Program-made: the position numbers and the translations under genes | Assembly: GCA_015075075.1 (NCBI GenBank) | Contig: JABTVA010000003.1 | Span: 102,619-166,618 of the forward strand | Source: Deltaproteobacteria bacterium | Lineage (GTDB): Bacteria > Desulfobacterota > GWC2-55-46 | Direction: 5' to 3' | Length of the DNA stretch: 64,000 nucleotides | The notes under the pieces: model-generated | The model's input: only the letters and a program-made list of their open reading frames with translations | Database searches by the model: none | Told to the model about the DNA's origin: nothing | Shown here: one piece after another, positions 34,048-42,858 of the stretch | Layout of the letters: the number at the start of each line of letters is the position of its first letter | Numbering within the stretch: the stretch's first letter is position 1

Positions 34048-35126
34048 GCCTCTCCCTTTCCGCGGAGCGTCTCTTCCATTATCCTTTCGAACTCCAAGGC
34101 CCTCTCATGGGACGTATGCTCCGCGAGCGCCCGCTCCCTTGCCCTTCTCGAGATCCTCTTCCTCTCCGCCCAGGTCATATCCAGCGCCTCCCTTACGTCG
34201 TCCGCCGAGCGCACTATGGCTATCTCCGAGCCGGGCGCGAAGAACCCGTCGATACCCTCCCACCAGTCGCTAAGGACAGGGCTGCCGCATGCCGCCGCCT
34301 CGAATAGCCTTCCCGAAGGGCACCAGCCGAGCCCGGCCATCGCGCCCCTTGTGACATTGAGCGTCCATGCGGCCGACGAATAAAAGGCCGGGTGCATGGG
34401 CGGGGGCACGTGCCTTACGAAGTATATGTTCTCGGTCCAGGGAAAGCTTTCAGGATAAAGCGAGCCGCCGAGCACGAACCTTTTCCCCGGGGCCGTCCTG
34501 GCCGGCTTTATGAAAAGCTCGAAAAGCGCCGCCTGCCTGTCCTCGGAAAAGGTCCCGAGATACGAAAGGTCCGCCCTGTATTCCTCCACGCCCGAAGAAG
34601 GGAAATGAGAAGCCGGGTCCACGCTCCCGTAAAGGGGCTCCGCCCTCCTTGCGCCGAGGAGCGACTTAAGCTCCCCTATGGCCCTTCCGCCCGTGTAGCT
34701 CAGGACCATATCGAAGCCGCCGAGCCCTTCCCCGGGCAGATAACCGGCCCTTTTGCCTTCCTTAAGGCCCTTTAGCGTTACCGGCGTATCCAGGTCGTAG
34801 AAGCACTTTATCCGCGCGCCTGAAGCGAGGAGGAGTCCCGAGGCCGCGACCCCGTCAGGGCAGTACGAGGTCACCATCCCGACGTCGGCGTCCTTAAGCT
34901 CTTCCGATGCCCTGCCCCTTATGCCGTCCCATTCTCCGTAGATGACGAGAGAGGCCCACGGCGCCTTCTCAAGGTCCCTGTGGGAGGCGTAATACGGCGC
35001 GTCCTTCTCGAAGAACACGACCTTGTGCCCCCTGTCGTTGAGCGCCCTTGCGAGGCCCCGCCAGATGGTTGCGTGCCCGTTACCCCATGACGAGCTCATC
35101 GTAAGCCCGAAGACCACGAGCTTCAT
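34035..35126 (-). CDS. CgeB-like glycosyltransferase 1
   Basis: A protein of 363 residues. The N-terminus MKLVVFGLTMSSSWGNGHAT precedes RDLEKAPWASLVIY and YDLDTPVTLKGLKEGK. The C-terminal GT1-like segment has RLFEAAACGSPVLSDWWEGI, which matches the Glyco_trans_1_2/CgeB pattern. It is clearly a paralogue of the gene at 37056-38147 (shared SSWGNGHAT, DAP-Y, TPVTL, RLFEAAACG motifs). Such proteins transfer sugars to spore coat or surface glycans in other bacteria; the substrate here is unknown. It is followed by an overlapping nucleotidyltransferase. Confidence 0.82.
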   Translation of the reverse strand: MKLVVFGLTMSSSWGNGHATIWRGLARALNDRGHKVVFFEKDAPYYASHRDLEKAPWASLVIYGEWDGIRGRASEELKDADVGMVTSYCPDGVAASGLLLASGARIKCFYDLDTPVTLKGLKEGKRAGYLPGEGLGGFDMVLSYTGGRAIGELKSLLGARRAEPLYGSVDPASHFPSSGVEEYRADLSYLGTFSEDRQAALFELFIKPARTAPGKRFVLGGSLYPESFPWTENIYFVRHVPPPMHPAFYSSAAWTLNVTRGAMAGLGWCPSGRLFEAAACGSPVLSDWWEGIDGFFAPGSEIAIVRSADDVREALDMTWAERKRISRRARERALAEHTSHERALEFERIMEETLRGKGEACGG

Positions 35127-35170
35127 CCTGACTCCTTAAAGGGATCTTTACGAAGCTGCCTTCGCGCGGC

Positions 35171-36340
35171 TCAGGGCCTAAGGACCACCTTTACGCAGCC
35201 GTCCTCCTTGTGCTTGAAGACCTCATAGGCAACGGGGCCTTCCTCAAGGCCGAAGCTGTGGGTTATGACGTCCGAAGGGTCGGCCTTGCCGTCCTCGACG
35301 AGATCGAGGAGGCGGGGCATGTACTTCTGCACATGGGTCTGCCCGCCTTTGATTGTGATGCCCTTGTTGAAGGCCGCTCCGACCGGGACCTTGTCGATAT
35401 ACCCGGCATAGGCCCCGGCAATAGAGACCGTCCCGCCCTTCCTGCAGGCGAGGATGGCCTGGCGGAGCGCGGTGGGCCTGTCGGTCTCCGCCCGGAGCTT
35501 ATTTTTAACCGCGTCATAGACCCGGCCGTGCCCCTTGCCGTGCGCCTCCATGCCCACTGCGTCTATGCAGGCGTCGGGCCCCATTCCGCCGGTTATGTCG
35601 CGGAGCGCCTCGTCCACGTCCACGTCCTCGTAGTTGAGGGTTACGGCGTCCGCGAACCTGGAGGCGAGGCCGAGCCTTTCATGGAACCTGTCTATCGCGA
35701 TCACCCTCTCGGCCCCCAGGAGGAACGCGCTCTTCATGGCGAGGAGCCCCACAGGGCCCGCCCCCCATACCGCGACCGTGTCCCCCTCCTGTATGGAGCA
35801 GTTCTCCGCGGCCATGTAGCCGGTCGGGAAGACGTCGCAAAGGAGTACAGCCTTCTCGTCCGATACGCCCTCCGGGAGCTTAAGGAGGCCCGAGTCAGCG
35901 AAAGGGACCCTCACATACTCGGCCTGCCCGCCGGCATAGCCGCCGAAAAGGTGCGAGTAGCCGTAGATGCCGGCGGGCGAATAGCCGTAGAGGGCCTCTG
36001 CCGCGTAGGCGTTCGGGTTCGAGTTGTCGCAGAGCGACCACATCTCCCTTTCGCAGAAGAAGCACCTGCCGCAGGAGATGGTGAACGGGACGGCGACCCT
36101 GTCTCCGGGGCGAAAGCCTTCGACCCCGGCGCCCACGTCCACGACCGTGCCCACGAACTCGTGCCCGAGTATGTCCCCCCTTTCCATTGAGGGCACATGG
36201 CCGTTGTAGAGGTGGAGGTCCGAGCCGCAGACCGCTGAAAGCGACACCTGCACTATCGCGTCCCTCGGCCCGAGTATTTCGGGCTCCGGCACTTCCATGA
36301 CCCTCAAGTCGCGCTTGCCGTACCAGCACAGGGCTTTCAT
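35171..36340 (-). CDS. Zinc-dependent alcohol/formaldehyde dehydrogenase
   Basis: A protein of 389 residues with an AGGAGAGG ribosome site before ATG 36340. Catalytic zinc ligands appear as CGSD and GHEF; structural zinc Cys are in CGRCFFCEREMWSLC. The GYSHLFGGYAGGQAEYV stretch is characteristic of the glutathione-independent formaldehyde dehydrogenase subgroup; the Rossmann motif is VWGAGPVGLLAMKSAFLLGA. It oxidises or reduces an alcohol/aldehyde with NAD(P). It sits beside an SRPBCC-fold gene, a pairing common in bacterial stress cassettes, so these two genes may be a separate insertion into the glycan operon. Confidence 0.85.
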   Translation of the reverse strand: MKALCWYGKRDLRVMEVPEPEILGPRDAIVQVSLSAVCGSDLHLYNGHVPSMERGDILGHEFVGTVVDVGAGVEGFRPGDRVAVPFTISCGRCFFCEREMWSLCDNSNPNAYAAEALYGYSPAGIYGYSHLFGGYAGGQAEYVRVPFADSGLLKLPEGVSDEKAVLLCDVFPTGYMAAENCSIQEGDTVAVWGAGPVGLLAMKSAFLLGAERVIAIDRFHERLGLASRFADAVTLNYEDVDVDEALRDITGGMGPDACIDAVGMEAHGKGHGRVYDAVKNKLRAETDRPTALRQAILACRKGGTVSIAGAYAGYIDKVPVGAAFNKGITIKGGQTHVQKYMPRLLDLVEDGKADPSDVITHSFGLEEGPVAYEVFKHKEDGCVKVVLRP

Positions 36341-36348
36341 CGCCTCTC

Positions 36349-37059
36349 CTATTCCCCGATCGCGCGGCCCCTGGCCTGGCCTTCGGTAGTGGGGACTTCC
36401 CCGGTCTCCATTATCTGCTTGAACCTCCTGAGCTCCTCGCGTATCTGCCTGAAGGATATGGCGGCAAGGAGCCTCTGGACCGGCGCCGCTGCGCCGTTGC
36501 CCGGGAGGTTGTATATCATGTGCACCCGGAGCTCCGTGCCCCTGTGGCCGGGCGCCGTGCTGAACTCGACCATGCCCTCGCTCTCGATATCCGAGAAGGG
36601 GAGCGATTTCCAGGCTATGTACTCGTTCTCCCTTTCTCCGGTTATTTCCGCGTCCCATTCGACTTTTATGCCGCCGGGCGTGCTCGCCACCCAATGGGAG
36701 CGCTTGTCGTCTATGACCCTTACCTCCTCTATGTGCCTCATGAACTCCGGGATGTTCCCGAGGTCCCTCCAATATGAATATAGCTCGTGCACAGGCCTGT
36801 TTATTATGACGCTCTCGTCTATCTCTATGGCGCGCCTGGCCGTGCTGACGCCTATTTTCTCGTAAAGGTTGCAGTGGCCCGTCGAGCCCCTGTACACGAG
36901 ATATCCCCCTGCAAGCGCGGTCGCGAGTCCTCCGAGCCTGCCTTTCCTCACGCCCCTGGCCGCCATATAGCCTCCGAGGAGTACCGAAAGAAGCCGCTCT
37001 GAAGGGCCCACGTTCACGTCCTTCCCGGTCTTCGGGTATCTGGGTTCGTAGCGTGTCAT
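36349..37059 (-). CDS. SRPBCC/polyketide-cyclase-like protein with a DUF2892-type membrane anchor
   Basis: A protein of 236 residues from the ATG at 37059, which overlaps the CgeB-like 2 stop as ATGA. The N-terminus has two hydrophobic hairpin segments (LLSVLLGGYMAAR, LATALAGGYLVYRG) followed by ESVIINRPVHELYSYWRD, a typical START-like polyketide cyclase domain (residues about 95-215). It may bind a hydrophobic ligand at the membrane. It is next to the dehydrogenase gene, eight bases away. The role is unknown. Confidence 0.8.
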   Translation of the reverse strand: MTRYEPRYPKTGKDVNVGPSERLLSVLLGGYMAARGVRKGRLGGLATALAGGYLVYRGSTGHCNLYEKIGVSTARRAIEIDESVIINRPVHELYSYWRDLGNIPEFMRHIEEVRVIDDKRSHWVASTPGGIKVEWDAEITGERENEYIAWKSLPFSDIESEGMVEFSTAPGHRGTELRVHMIYNLPGNGAAAPVQRLLAAISFRQIREELRRFKQIMETGEVPTTEGQARGRAIGE

Positions 37060-38147
37060 TTCACTACCTCCTGTTTTTTTAAGACACGGGCCATGCAGCC
37101 CTCGAGCTCGTTTACCCGGTGGACTGCCGTGTGCCCCTGAAGCACCCTCTTCCTGCCCCTTTCGCCTATCTTCAATATCTCCTCGTCCGGGGTCTCCCTG
37201 AGGTGCCTTATCGTGTCTTCCGGAGACCTTGAGACGAGTATCTCGGTCCCGGGGGTGAAAAACCTGTCGAGCCCGACCCACCAGTCGGATATGACCGCCG
37301 TGCCGCAGGCCGCGGCCTCGAAGAGCCTTACGCTCGGCGAATAGCCGGCCCGCACCATGTCCGCCCTCGTTATGTTCATCGTGAACTTCATCGAGTTGTA
37401 GAATGAGCGGTGCCTCCACGGCGGCAGGTGCTCTATCCTCTCGACGTTGGCGGGCCATCGAATCCCGTCCGGGTAAAGCGGCCCGGCTACGATGAAGCCC
37501 CCGTCGAGCCTCCTTGCCGGCTCAAGGAGAAGGGAATCGAGCGCTTCCTGCCTGTCCGCGCTGTATGTGCCTATGTAGCCGATGTCCCAGACCCTGGGTG
37601 CCCTCGACGGCCTGTAAAACTCGGTATCCACCGAGCAGTAGAGGGGCCTCGCCATGGGCGCGCCGTATTCGCTCTCTATCCTTTCGAGTATCGGCCCGCC
37701 GGTGAACGAGAGATATAGGTCGAACCTCGATATGAGCTCCGGGATCAGGTATTCGCACTCCCCTCTTTTGAGCTTCGAAAGCGTCACAGGGGTATCTATG
37801 TCATAGAATGCCGCCGCCCCCCGGGCAATATCCAGCACCCAGTCCGCCACGCTTGCGCCCTCCGGCACATACGAGCCCACCATCACGAAATCAGCCTCCC
37901 GTATCTCCCGGCTGAAGCGGTCCTTAAGCTCCTCAATCGAAGAGTAGAGCCCTGTCCTCCCCCACGGCGGCCTTTCGAGGTCGCGGTTGTCGCGGTACCA
38001 CGGCGCGTCCCGCTCGAGGAAGAGGACGTCGTGCCCCCTGGCGGAAAGCTCCCTTACGAGGCTCCTGTAAGTGGTCGCGTGCCCGTTCCCCCAGGACGAG
38101 GTTATCGAAAGACCGAGTATCACGATCTTTAGAGGCTCCAGCGCCAT
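37056..38147 (-). CDS. CgeB-like glycosyltransferase 2
   Basis: A protein of 363 residues with the same plan as the gene at 34035-35126: GLSITSSWGNGHATTYRSL, FLERDAPWYRDNRDLERPPW, YDIDTPVTLSKLKRGE, and the donor-site-like VRLFEAAACGTAVISDWWVG. The two paralogues are of identical length, pointing to tandem duplication followed by insertion of the dehydrogenase and SRPBCC genes between them. A role in the operon's glycan is inferred. Confidence 0.82.
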   Translation of the reverse strand: MALEPLKIVILGLSITSSWGNGHATTYRSLVRELSARGHDVLFLERDAPWYRDNRDLERPPWGRTGLYSSIEELKDRFSREIREADFVMVGSYVPEGASVADWVLDIARGAAAFYDIDTPVTLSKLKRGECEYLIPELISRFDLYLSFTGGPILERIESEYGAPMARPLYCSVDTEFYRPSRAPRVWDIGYIGTYSADRQEALDSLLLEPARRLDGGFIVAGPLYPDGIRWPANVERIEHLPPWRHRSFYNSMKFTMNITRADMVRAGYSPSVRLFEAAACGTAVISDWWVGLDRFFTPGTEILVSRSPEDTIRHLRETPDEEILKIGERGRKRVLQGHTAVHRVNELEGCMARVLKKQEVVK

Positions 38148-38170
38148 TTTCGCTCCTAACGGGGCCGGCC

Positions 38171-39253
38171 TCAGTTCCCGACAAGCCCGCAGAGTATGGA
38201 ATCCACTTCCCTCGCCCTCGCCTCGTAGGTATGCTCGGATGTCACGCGCCTGAAGGCGTTCCTCCCTATGCGGGCGGCTTTTTCGGGCGTAAGGCCCTTC
38301 AATATTTCAGCCACCTCGCCCCCGTCGGAGGCGACCAGCACCTCGCTCCCGGGCTCGAGGAAGCGCTCTATGCCCTCCCACCTGTCCGTTATTATGCACG
38401 CGCCCGCGCCGGCGGCCTCGAAGACGCGCGTGGGCGGAGAATACCCGTACCTGGCCATGGATTCCCTGTTTATGTTGAGGACGGCGAGACAGGTGGAATT
38501 GAATGCGTTGTGCTCTGAGGTATAGACGTGCCCCAGCCGCCTTACGTTCCTTACCGCGATGTCGTCCCAGCCGCTCCCGCCGAGCATGAACCGTTTATCC
38601 GGAAGCTCGGAGGCCGCCCTGAAGAAGAACTCCCAGACCCGGGACTCGCGGTCGGGCATGCGGTTCCCCAAAAACCCGAGGTCTGCGTTGAACTTCTCGA
38701 CAGGCTGCACGGGGTAGTGCGTCTCCGGGTCGAGGGCGTTGTAGACCGGCCTGCACTCGCGGGCGCCGAATGCAAGGTAGTCCTCAACCACCCGGGGCCC
38801 TCCGCCGTACGTGAAGACCAGGTCGTACTCTCCTACAAGGGGCCTGAAGTAGTCGGCCTTCCTTTTTGTCATCCTTTCGAGGGTAGCGGGCGCGTCCACA
38901 TCCCAGAAGGCGGCGAGCGCCCCGGGCCTCCTGGCCGCGGGCACCGCCTTTTCGAGGTATTCGTCGAATACGCCCACGCCGCTCGCCTTTATGAGGAGGT
39001 CGGCGTTCCTGCCCTCGTCAAGCGCCGCTTCCACTCCCTCCACCGTCGGCTTGTATACGACGACCCTCGCCCATTCAGGGTCGGGTATGTCCCTGTGCGA
39101 CTGCCTGTTATACGCGTCCGGCTCATAGAAGGTCACCTCGTACCCGAGCTCATCAAGGCCCCTTATTATCCCCCTGTAGTACGTCGCGGCCCCGTTCCAG
39201 TATGCCGAGACGAGGCTCGACCCGAAAAACGAAATTCTTATGCCCTTTCCCAT
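38171..39253 (-). CDS. CgeB-like glycosyltransferase 3
   Basis: A protein of 360 residues. It keeps the family plan (ISFFGSSLVSAYWNGAATYY, FWDVDAPATLERMTKRKA, TRVFEAAGAGACIITDRWEG) but is more diverged than CgeB-like 1 and 2, for instance FWDVDAPATL in place of FYDLDTPVTL. A GT-B fold is expected; catalytic residues are not identifiable by eye. It lies 23 bases upstream of CgeB-like 2 and is separated by 81 bases from the next gene. Confidence 0.8.
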   Translation of the reverse strand: MGKGIRISFFGSSLVSAYWNGAATYYRGIIRGLDELGYEVTFYEPDAYNRQSHRDIPDPEWARVVVYKPTVEGVEAALDEGRNADLLIKASGVGVFDEYLEKAVPAARRPGALAAFWDVDAPATLERMTKRKADYFRPLVGEYDLVFTYGGGPRVVEDYLAFGARECRPVYNALDPETHYPVQPVEKFNADLGFLGNRMPDRESRVWEFFFRAASELPDKRFMLGGSGWDDIAVRNVRRLGHVYTSEHNAFNSTCLAVLNINRESMARYGYSPPTRVFEAAGAGACIITDRWEGIERFLEPGSEVLVASDGGEVAEILKGLTPEKAARIGRNAFRRVTSEHTYEARAREVDSILCGLVGN

Positions 39254-39334
39254 GCTGAACGCCCCCTCCTTATAATATCCGCCCGCAAGCCGCGGTCTTA
39301 TTCAATCGCCGCCTGATTAAAAAAATTACGCCTT

Positions 39335-40435
39335 CTACACGCCTGCCGTCATATTGATTTCCGAATAAATCGCGAGGAGCTCATCGACCCTGTTTGCGCA
39401 CGTATGGCGCATTAGGACAGTCTCCATCCCGTTCCTCGCAAGCTCATCCCTCATTCCGGCGTCGTTCAGAAGCTCCTTCAGGAGCCTTGCCATTTCCATA
39501 CCGTTCCTCGCGACAAGAAAGTCTTTTCCCGGCCTGAAGAGCCCCTCGGAATCCTCCCACGGGGCTGAGACCAGCGGGATGCCGCACGACAAGGCCTCAA
39601 AGACCCTTATCGTTGGTATGCCCGGGAGCATCTCGGCATAGGGCCTCCTCGGCACGTGCACCGTGCACATGAATGACGCGAATACCGCGGGCGCCTCGAA
39701 ATTCGGGAGCCAGCCGCCGTACTCGATGCCGGCCTCGCCGAGAAGCTTCAGGGCGCGCTCCGGGTATCTCACGCCGTGCGCCCTGGCCTTGAGCCCCAGG
39801 TTTTTCACCGGGCCTAAAAGGAACTCCCCGAGCTCGGCCGTCCTCTCGTCGTCCCCCCAGTTCCCTATCCAGACGAGGTCGCCTTTCTTCCCGCGAAAGG
39901 GCCTGGGCCGGAACACCCTGACGTCGGCGGCCTCGTGCCACGTCCATAGCCTCCTGGCCGAGGCGCGGTCTACATATACGTCCTTGACCGCCTCGCCGAA
40001 GGCGAGCACCCCGTCATAGCCGGAAAGGTCGTATGAGGCCATGTTCCAGGGCTCGGTCACGGAGCGGTGGTGCGTGTCGTGGAAAAAGAGCGTGTACGAG
40101 GCCCGACCGGCCCTGTGCCGCCCGATCCTTCCAACCAGCTCATGGTCGTTCCACTCGTGGACTATCACCACGTCCGCGCCTTCGAGCGCCTCGTCGAGGT
40201 CGAGGGCGCCGGGGTCGTAGCGCGTGCTCCCCAGGTGGGGATATGCGGAATGGAAGAGCCCTGAAGCCTCTCCGCACGTCTCGAAGAGGTTCCTCACGCA
40301 CCATGAGTCCCTCGGCTCGTACACCGAGACCTCGTGCCCCCTTGAAAGGAGCTCGGTTGCGACCCCCCTGAGGAAATGCGCGTTCCCGTGGTTCCAGTCG
40401 GAGACTAGGGATTGATAGAACATCACAAAGCGCAC
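39335..40435 (-). CDS. CgeB-like glycosyltransferase 4
   Basis: A protein of 366 residues. N-terminal MRFVMFYQSLVSDWNHGNAH and GVATELLSRGHEVSVYEPRD mirror the other three; then VVIVHEWNDHELVGRIG, LVWIGNWGDDERTAELGEFL and the C-terminal IRVFEALSCGIPLVSAPWED. The HEWND segment and the extra GTIPT-like loop distinguish it from its neighbours, so it probably recognises a different donor or acceptor. It overlaps the frame-broken GT4 gene by 13 bases. Confidence 0.8.
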   Translation of the reverse strand: MRFVMFYQSLVSDWNHGNAHFLRGVATELLSRGHEVSVYEPRDSWCVRNLFETCGEASGLFHSAYPHLGSTRYDPGALDLDEALEGADVVIVHEWNDHELVGRIGRHRAGRASYTLFFHDTHHRSVTEPWNMASYDLSGYDGVLAFGEAVKDVYVDRASARRLWTWHEAADVRVFRPRPFRGKKGDLVWIGNWGDDERTAELGEFLLGPVKNLGLKARAHGVRYPERALKLLGEAGIEYGGWLPNFEAPAVFASFMCTVHVPRRPYAEMLPGIPTIRVFEALSCGIPLVSAPWEDSEGLFRPGKDFLVARNGMEMARLLKELLNDAGMRDELARNGMETVLMRHTCANRVDELLAIYSEINMTAGV

Positions 40436-41536
40436 GCATCACCCTCCCTTTCCGCTACGCTTGAAAGCCGGCTGTAGAGCGCATGATACGCCCCGGCCAT
40501 CCTTTCCGGCGTGTACTCTGCGGCCCTCTCCCTTGCCAGCACGCCGAGCCTTGCCCGGAGCGCCATGTCGGAGGCGAGCATATCGAGCGCGAGCGCAAGC
40601 CGCCCGGCGTCTCCGGGCTCGACGAAAAGCGCCGCGCCGTTCCAGAGCTCCCTCAGGCTCGGTATATCGCCGAGTACGAGCGCGCACTCCGAAAGGGCCG
40701 CTTCCAGGACCGTAAGGCCGAAGGGCTCGTACCTTGCCGGGAGCGCGAATGTGGATGCCCTGGACATCCACCTGCCATCCAGCTTCGACAGCGCCTGAGC
40801 ATCTTCAGGGCGCCGTCGGGAAAACTCCTGAATCGTGCTCATAAGCGCCTGCCGCGTATACGGGCCAGCTTATGGAATGCGCCGCCCGCTCCAGGGCACG
40901 GACGTTCTTGGCCTCGTCCCAGAGCCTGCCCGCCGTAAGGATGAAGTCCTCCTTTACGCCGGGCCTGAAGCTTCCATTGCTTCTGCCGTTATGTATTACA
41001 AATGCCGGGGCGCTGAACGCGTATGTCCTTTTAAGCGACTCCATCATCGCAAACGACGGCGCGATAACGGCTTGGGCGCGCCTTAAACCATTTTCAACTT
41101 CCATCCCGTATCTCGTCCACTCGGGCCCGACCGGGCCCTCCCCCACCGCCTCCCACCAGGAGAGGACGCACGAGTGCGCGACGATTATCACAGGCGAGCT
41201 CCAGCGAAGCGCGCCGTGGCAGTAGCCGTTAAGGTGAACGACGTCAGGCCTTATGGATCTTTCAAGGCCGAGGAGCCATTCCCCGGCTTCCGCGACGCTA
41301 TCCCAGGGGTCTTCCATCCACTCGAGCTTGAAGCCGCCCTGAAGGACTTCGAGGCCTTTTACCTCTTGAGCCTCCCCCGCCTGCTCCTTCGTGGCCGCCG
41401 AGCCCATGGTCGCGAGGAAGACCTTTACGCCCCTTGCCGAGAGTGCGGCGGCAAGCTCCAGCGAATAGGCCCATACACCTCCGACCGTGTCGGCGGTCAT
41501 AAGGACCTTCAGGGGTTTTTCCCCGTCCTTCTTCAT
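40423..41536 (-). pseudogene. Family 4 glycosyltransferase split by one frameshift
   Basis: The N-terminal 240 or so residues (41536-40805: VLMTADTVGGVWAYSLELAA, VVHLNGYCHGALRWSSPVII) and the C-terminal 139 (from 40842: STFALPARYEPFGLTVLEAA) form a single GT4/glycogen-synthase-like protein. They lie in frames differing by one base, with the shift in or near 40810-40840. The upstream frame ends in an unlikely VFPTAP. A corrected sequence would give about 370 residues with the EX7E donor motif in the second part. It overlaps the rSAM stop by four bases. An error or a real lesion is possible; neighbours in the operon look intact. Confidence 0.8.
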
Positions 41537-42810
41537 ACGGCCTCGAGCTCGGCAAGCGGTAAAGGGTCGCTCTCCTGGATGTCGCTAAAAGACCCGTTCT
41601 CCGCGAGATAGTGCTCGTGCGCGCGCTCCCATGCCCTTGAATCCGGCTCGCCCCACCTCCTCGAATACTCCTCAGAGCCCGGATACGGGAAGAGCGGCAC
41701 CGGGCTGTTCACCCATATGCCCGCGCTTATGAGAAGCGACCTCCACGCCTCCACGACCTCGGGGTCGTCCATGCTCGAATCGAGGAGCGTCGCCTGCACG
41801 AAGTTGACGCCCCTCTTCGCGGTCATGAGGAGGAAGGCTATTTCGTCCGTCGTTATCGCGCATTTTTTGCCGAGGTGCTTTCTTCCGGCTTCCGAAACGC
41901 TCTCAACGCCCGCTTCGACCGATACGCAGCCCGCCTCGCCCAGAAGCTCGAGCATCTGCGGCTTCCAGAGGTCTATCCTCGTCTGTATCCCGAATTTGAC
42001 CCTCCTGGCGGAAAGCGATTCGAGGAGCTTCCTGTCGGGCATGAATATCTCGTCGATGAAGTATATGTACTCCACGCCATCCGCGATAAGCCCGTCTATC
42101 TCGTCGAGCACGGCCGGGAGCGGCCTTTTCCGGTAATTGTTCCTGAACTCCCTCTTGGCGCAGAAGGTGCACGAATACGGGCACCCTCTCGACGCCGCGA
42201 CCTCGGCCCCGCAGCCTGAAATGTTCGAGCAGAACCTGTGGTGGTGATGGGCCCGCCTTTTTACGTATTCCCGGGGCCACCTGAGCGCCGGGAGGGCCGT
42301 AAGGTCCGAGGCGCGCGGGCCGCCCTGAGTCCTTATGCCCTGTCCCGACCGGTAGCATATGGACTTCACCCTATCGAGGCTACCGCCCGCGAGCTCGGGC
42401 AATACCGTCTCAGGCTCGCCCATTACAACGACGTCGGCGCCGAGCTTCGTAAGCGCCGCCGAAGGGGTAACGGAAGCGTGCGGGCCGACAGCCACCTTGA
42501 CGGCCTGGATGCCGGCAAGCCCGGCAAGGAGCCGCCTTGGCACCCTGAGCTCCGGCTGGGGGCATCTCCAGAAAAGGTATCCGGGGGCGGTCGTCACCAC
42601 GATGAAGTCGGGCCTAAGCTCCCCGACCCTCCTTTTCGTCTCTTCCGGGGAGAGGCCTTCGAGGTGCGCGTCGATTATCCGGGCGCCGTGCCCGGCCCTT
42701 TCGATGAGCGCCTTCGAGTAGCCGAGCTCGAGCGGGAAATGTGGTTCCCTGCACCCGAAATATATGCTCCCTGAAAAGTCCCAGTTGGGGTTGACCAGCG
42801 CGAAATTCAT
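41533..42810 (-). CDS. B12-binding-domain radical SAM protein
   Basis: A protein of 425 residues. N-terminal ALVNPNWDFSGSIYFGCREP leads to the cobalamin lower-ligand motif D47-A-H49-L-E-G52 (DxHxxG); the radical SAM cluster motif is C210-P-Y-S-C214-T-F-C217, followed by IYFIDEIFMPD and a TIM-barrel. This places it among B12-dependent radical SAM enzymes that commonly methylate or rearrange carbon centres. It resembles an uncharacterised group seen in glycan gene sets (from memory TIGR04295, unverified). It overlaps the GT4 gene by four bases and is second in the operon after the epimerase. Confidence 0.85.
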   Translation of the reverse strand: MNFALVNPNWDFSGSIYFGCREPHFPLELGYSKALIERAGHGARIIDAHLEGLSPEETKRRVGELRPDFIVVTTAPGYLFWRCPQPELRVPRRLLAGLAGIQAVKVAVGPHASVTPSAALTKLGADVVVMGEPETVLPELAGGSLDRVKSICYRSGQGIRTQGGPRASDLTALPALRWPREYVKRRAHHHHRFCSNISGCGAEVAASRGCPYSCTFCAKREFRNNYRKRPLPAVLDEIDGLIADGVEYIYFIDEIFMPDRKLLESLSARRVKFGIQTRIDLWKPQMLELLGEAGCVSVEAGVESVSEAGRKHLGKKCAITTDEIAFLLMTAKRGVNFVQATLLDSSMDDPEVVEAWRSLLISAGIWVNSPVPLFPYPGSEEYSRRWGEPDSRAWERAHEHYLAENGSFSDIQESDPLPLAELEAV

Positions 42811-42858
42811 CGGTCCGATCCCGTTGTTTTTAGGGTTATTGTTTTTTTTGGCAGCCTT

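Noticed and set aside
40033..40371. Arg-rich plus-strand frames inside the glycosyltransferase genes
   Set aside because: They are antisense shadows of high-GC codons with no start context.
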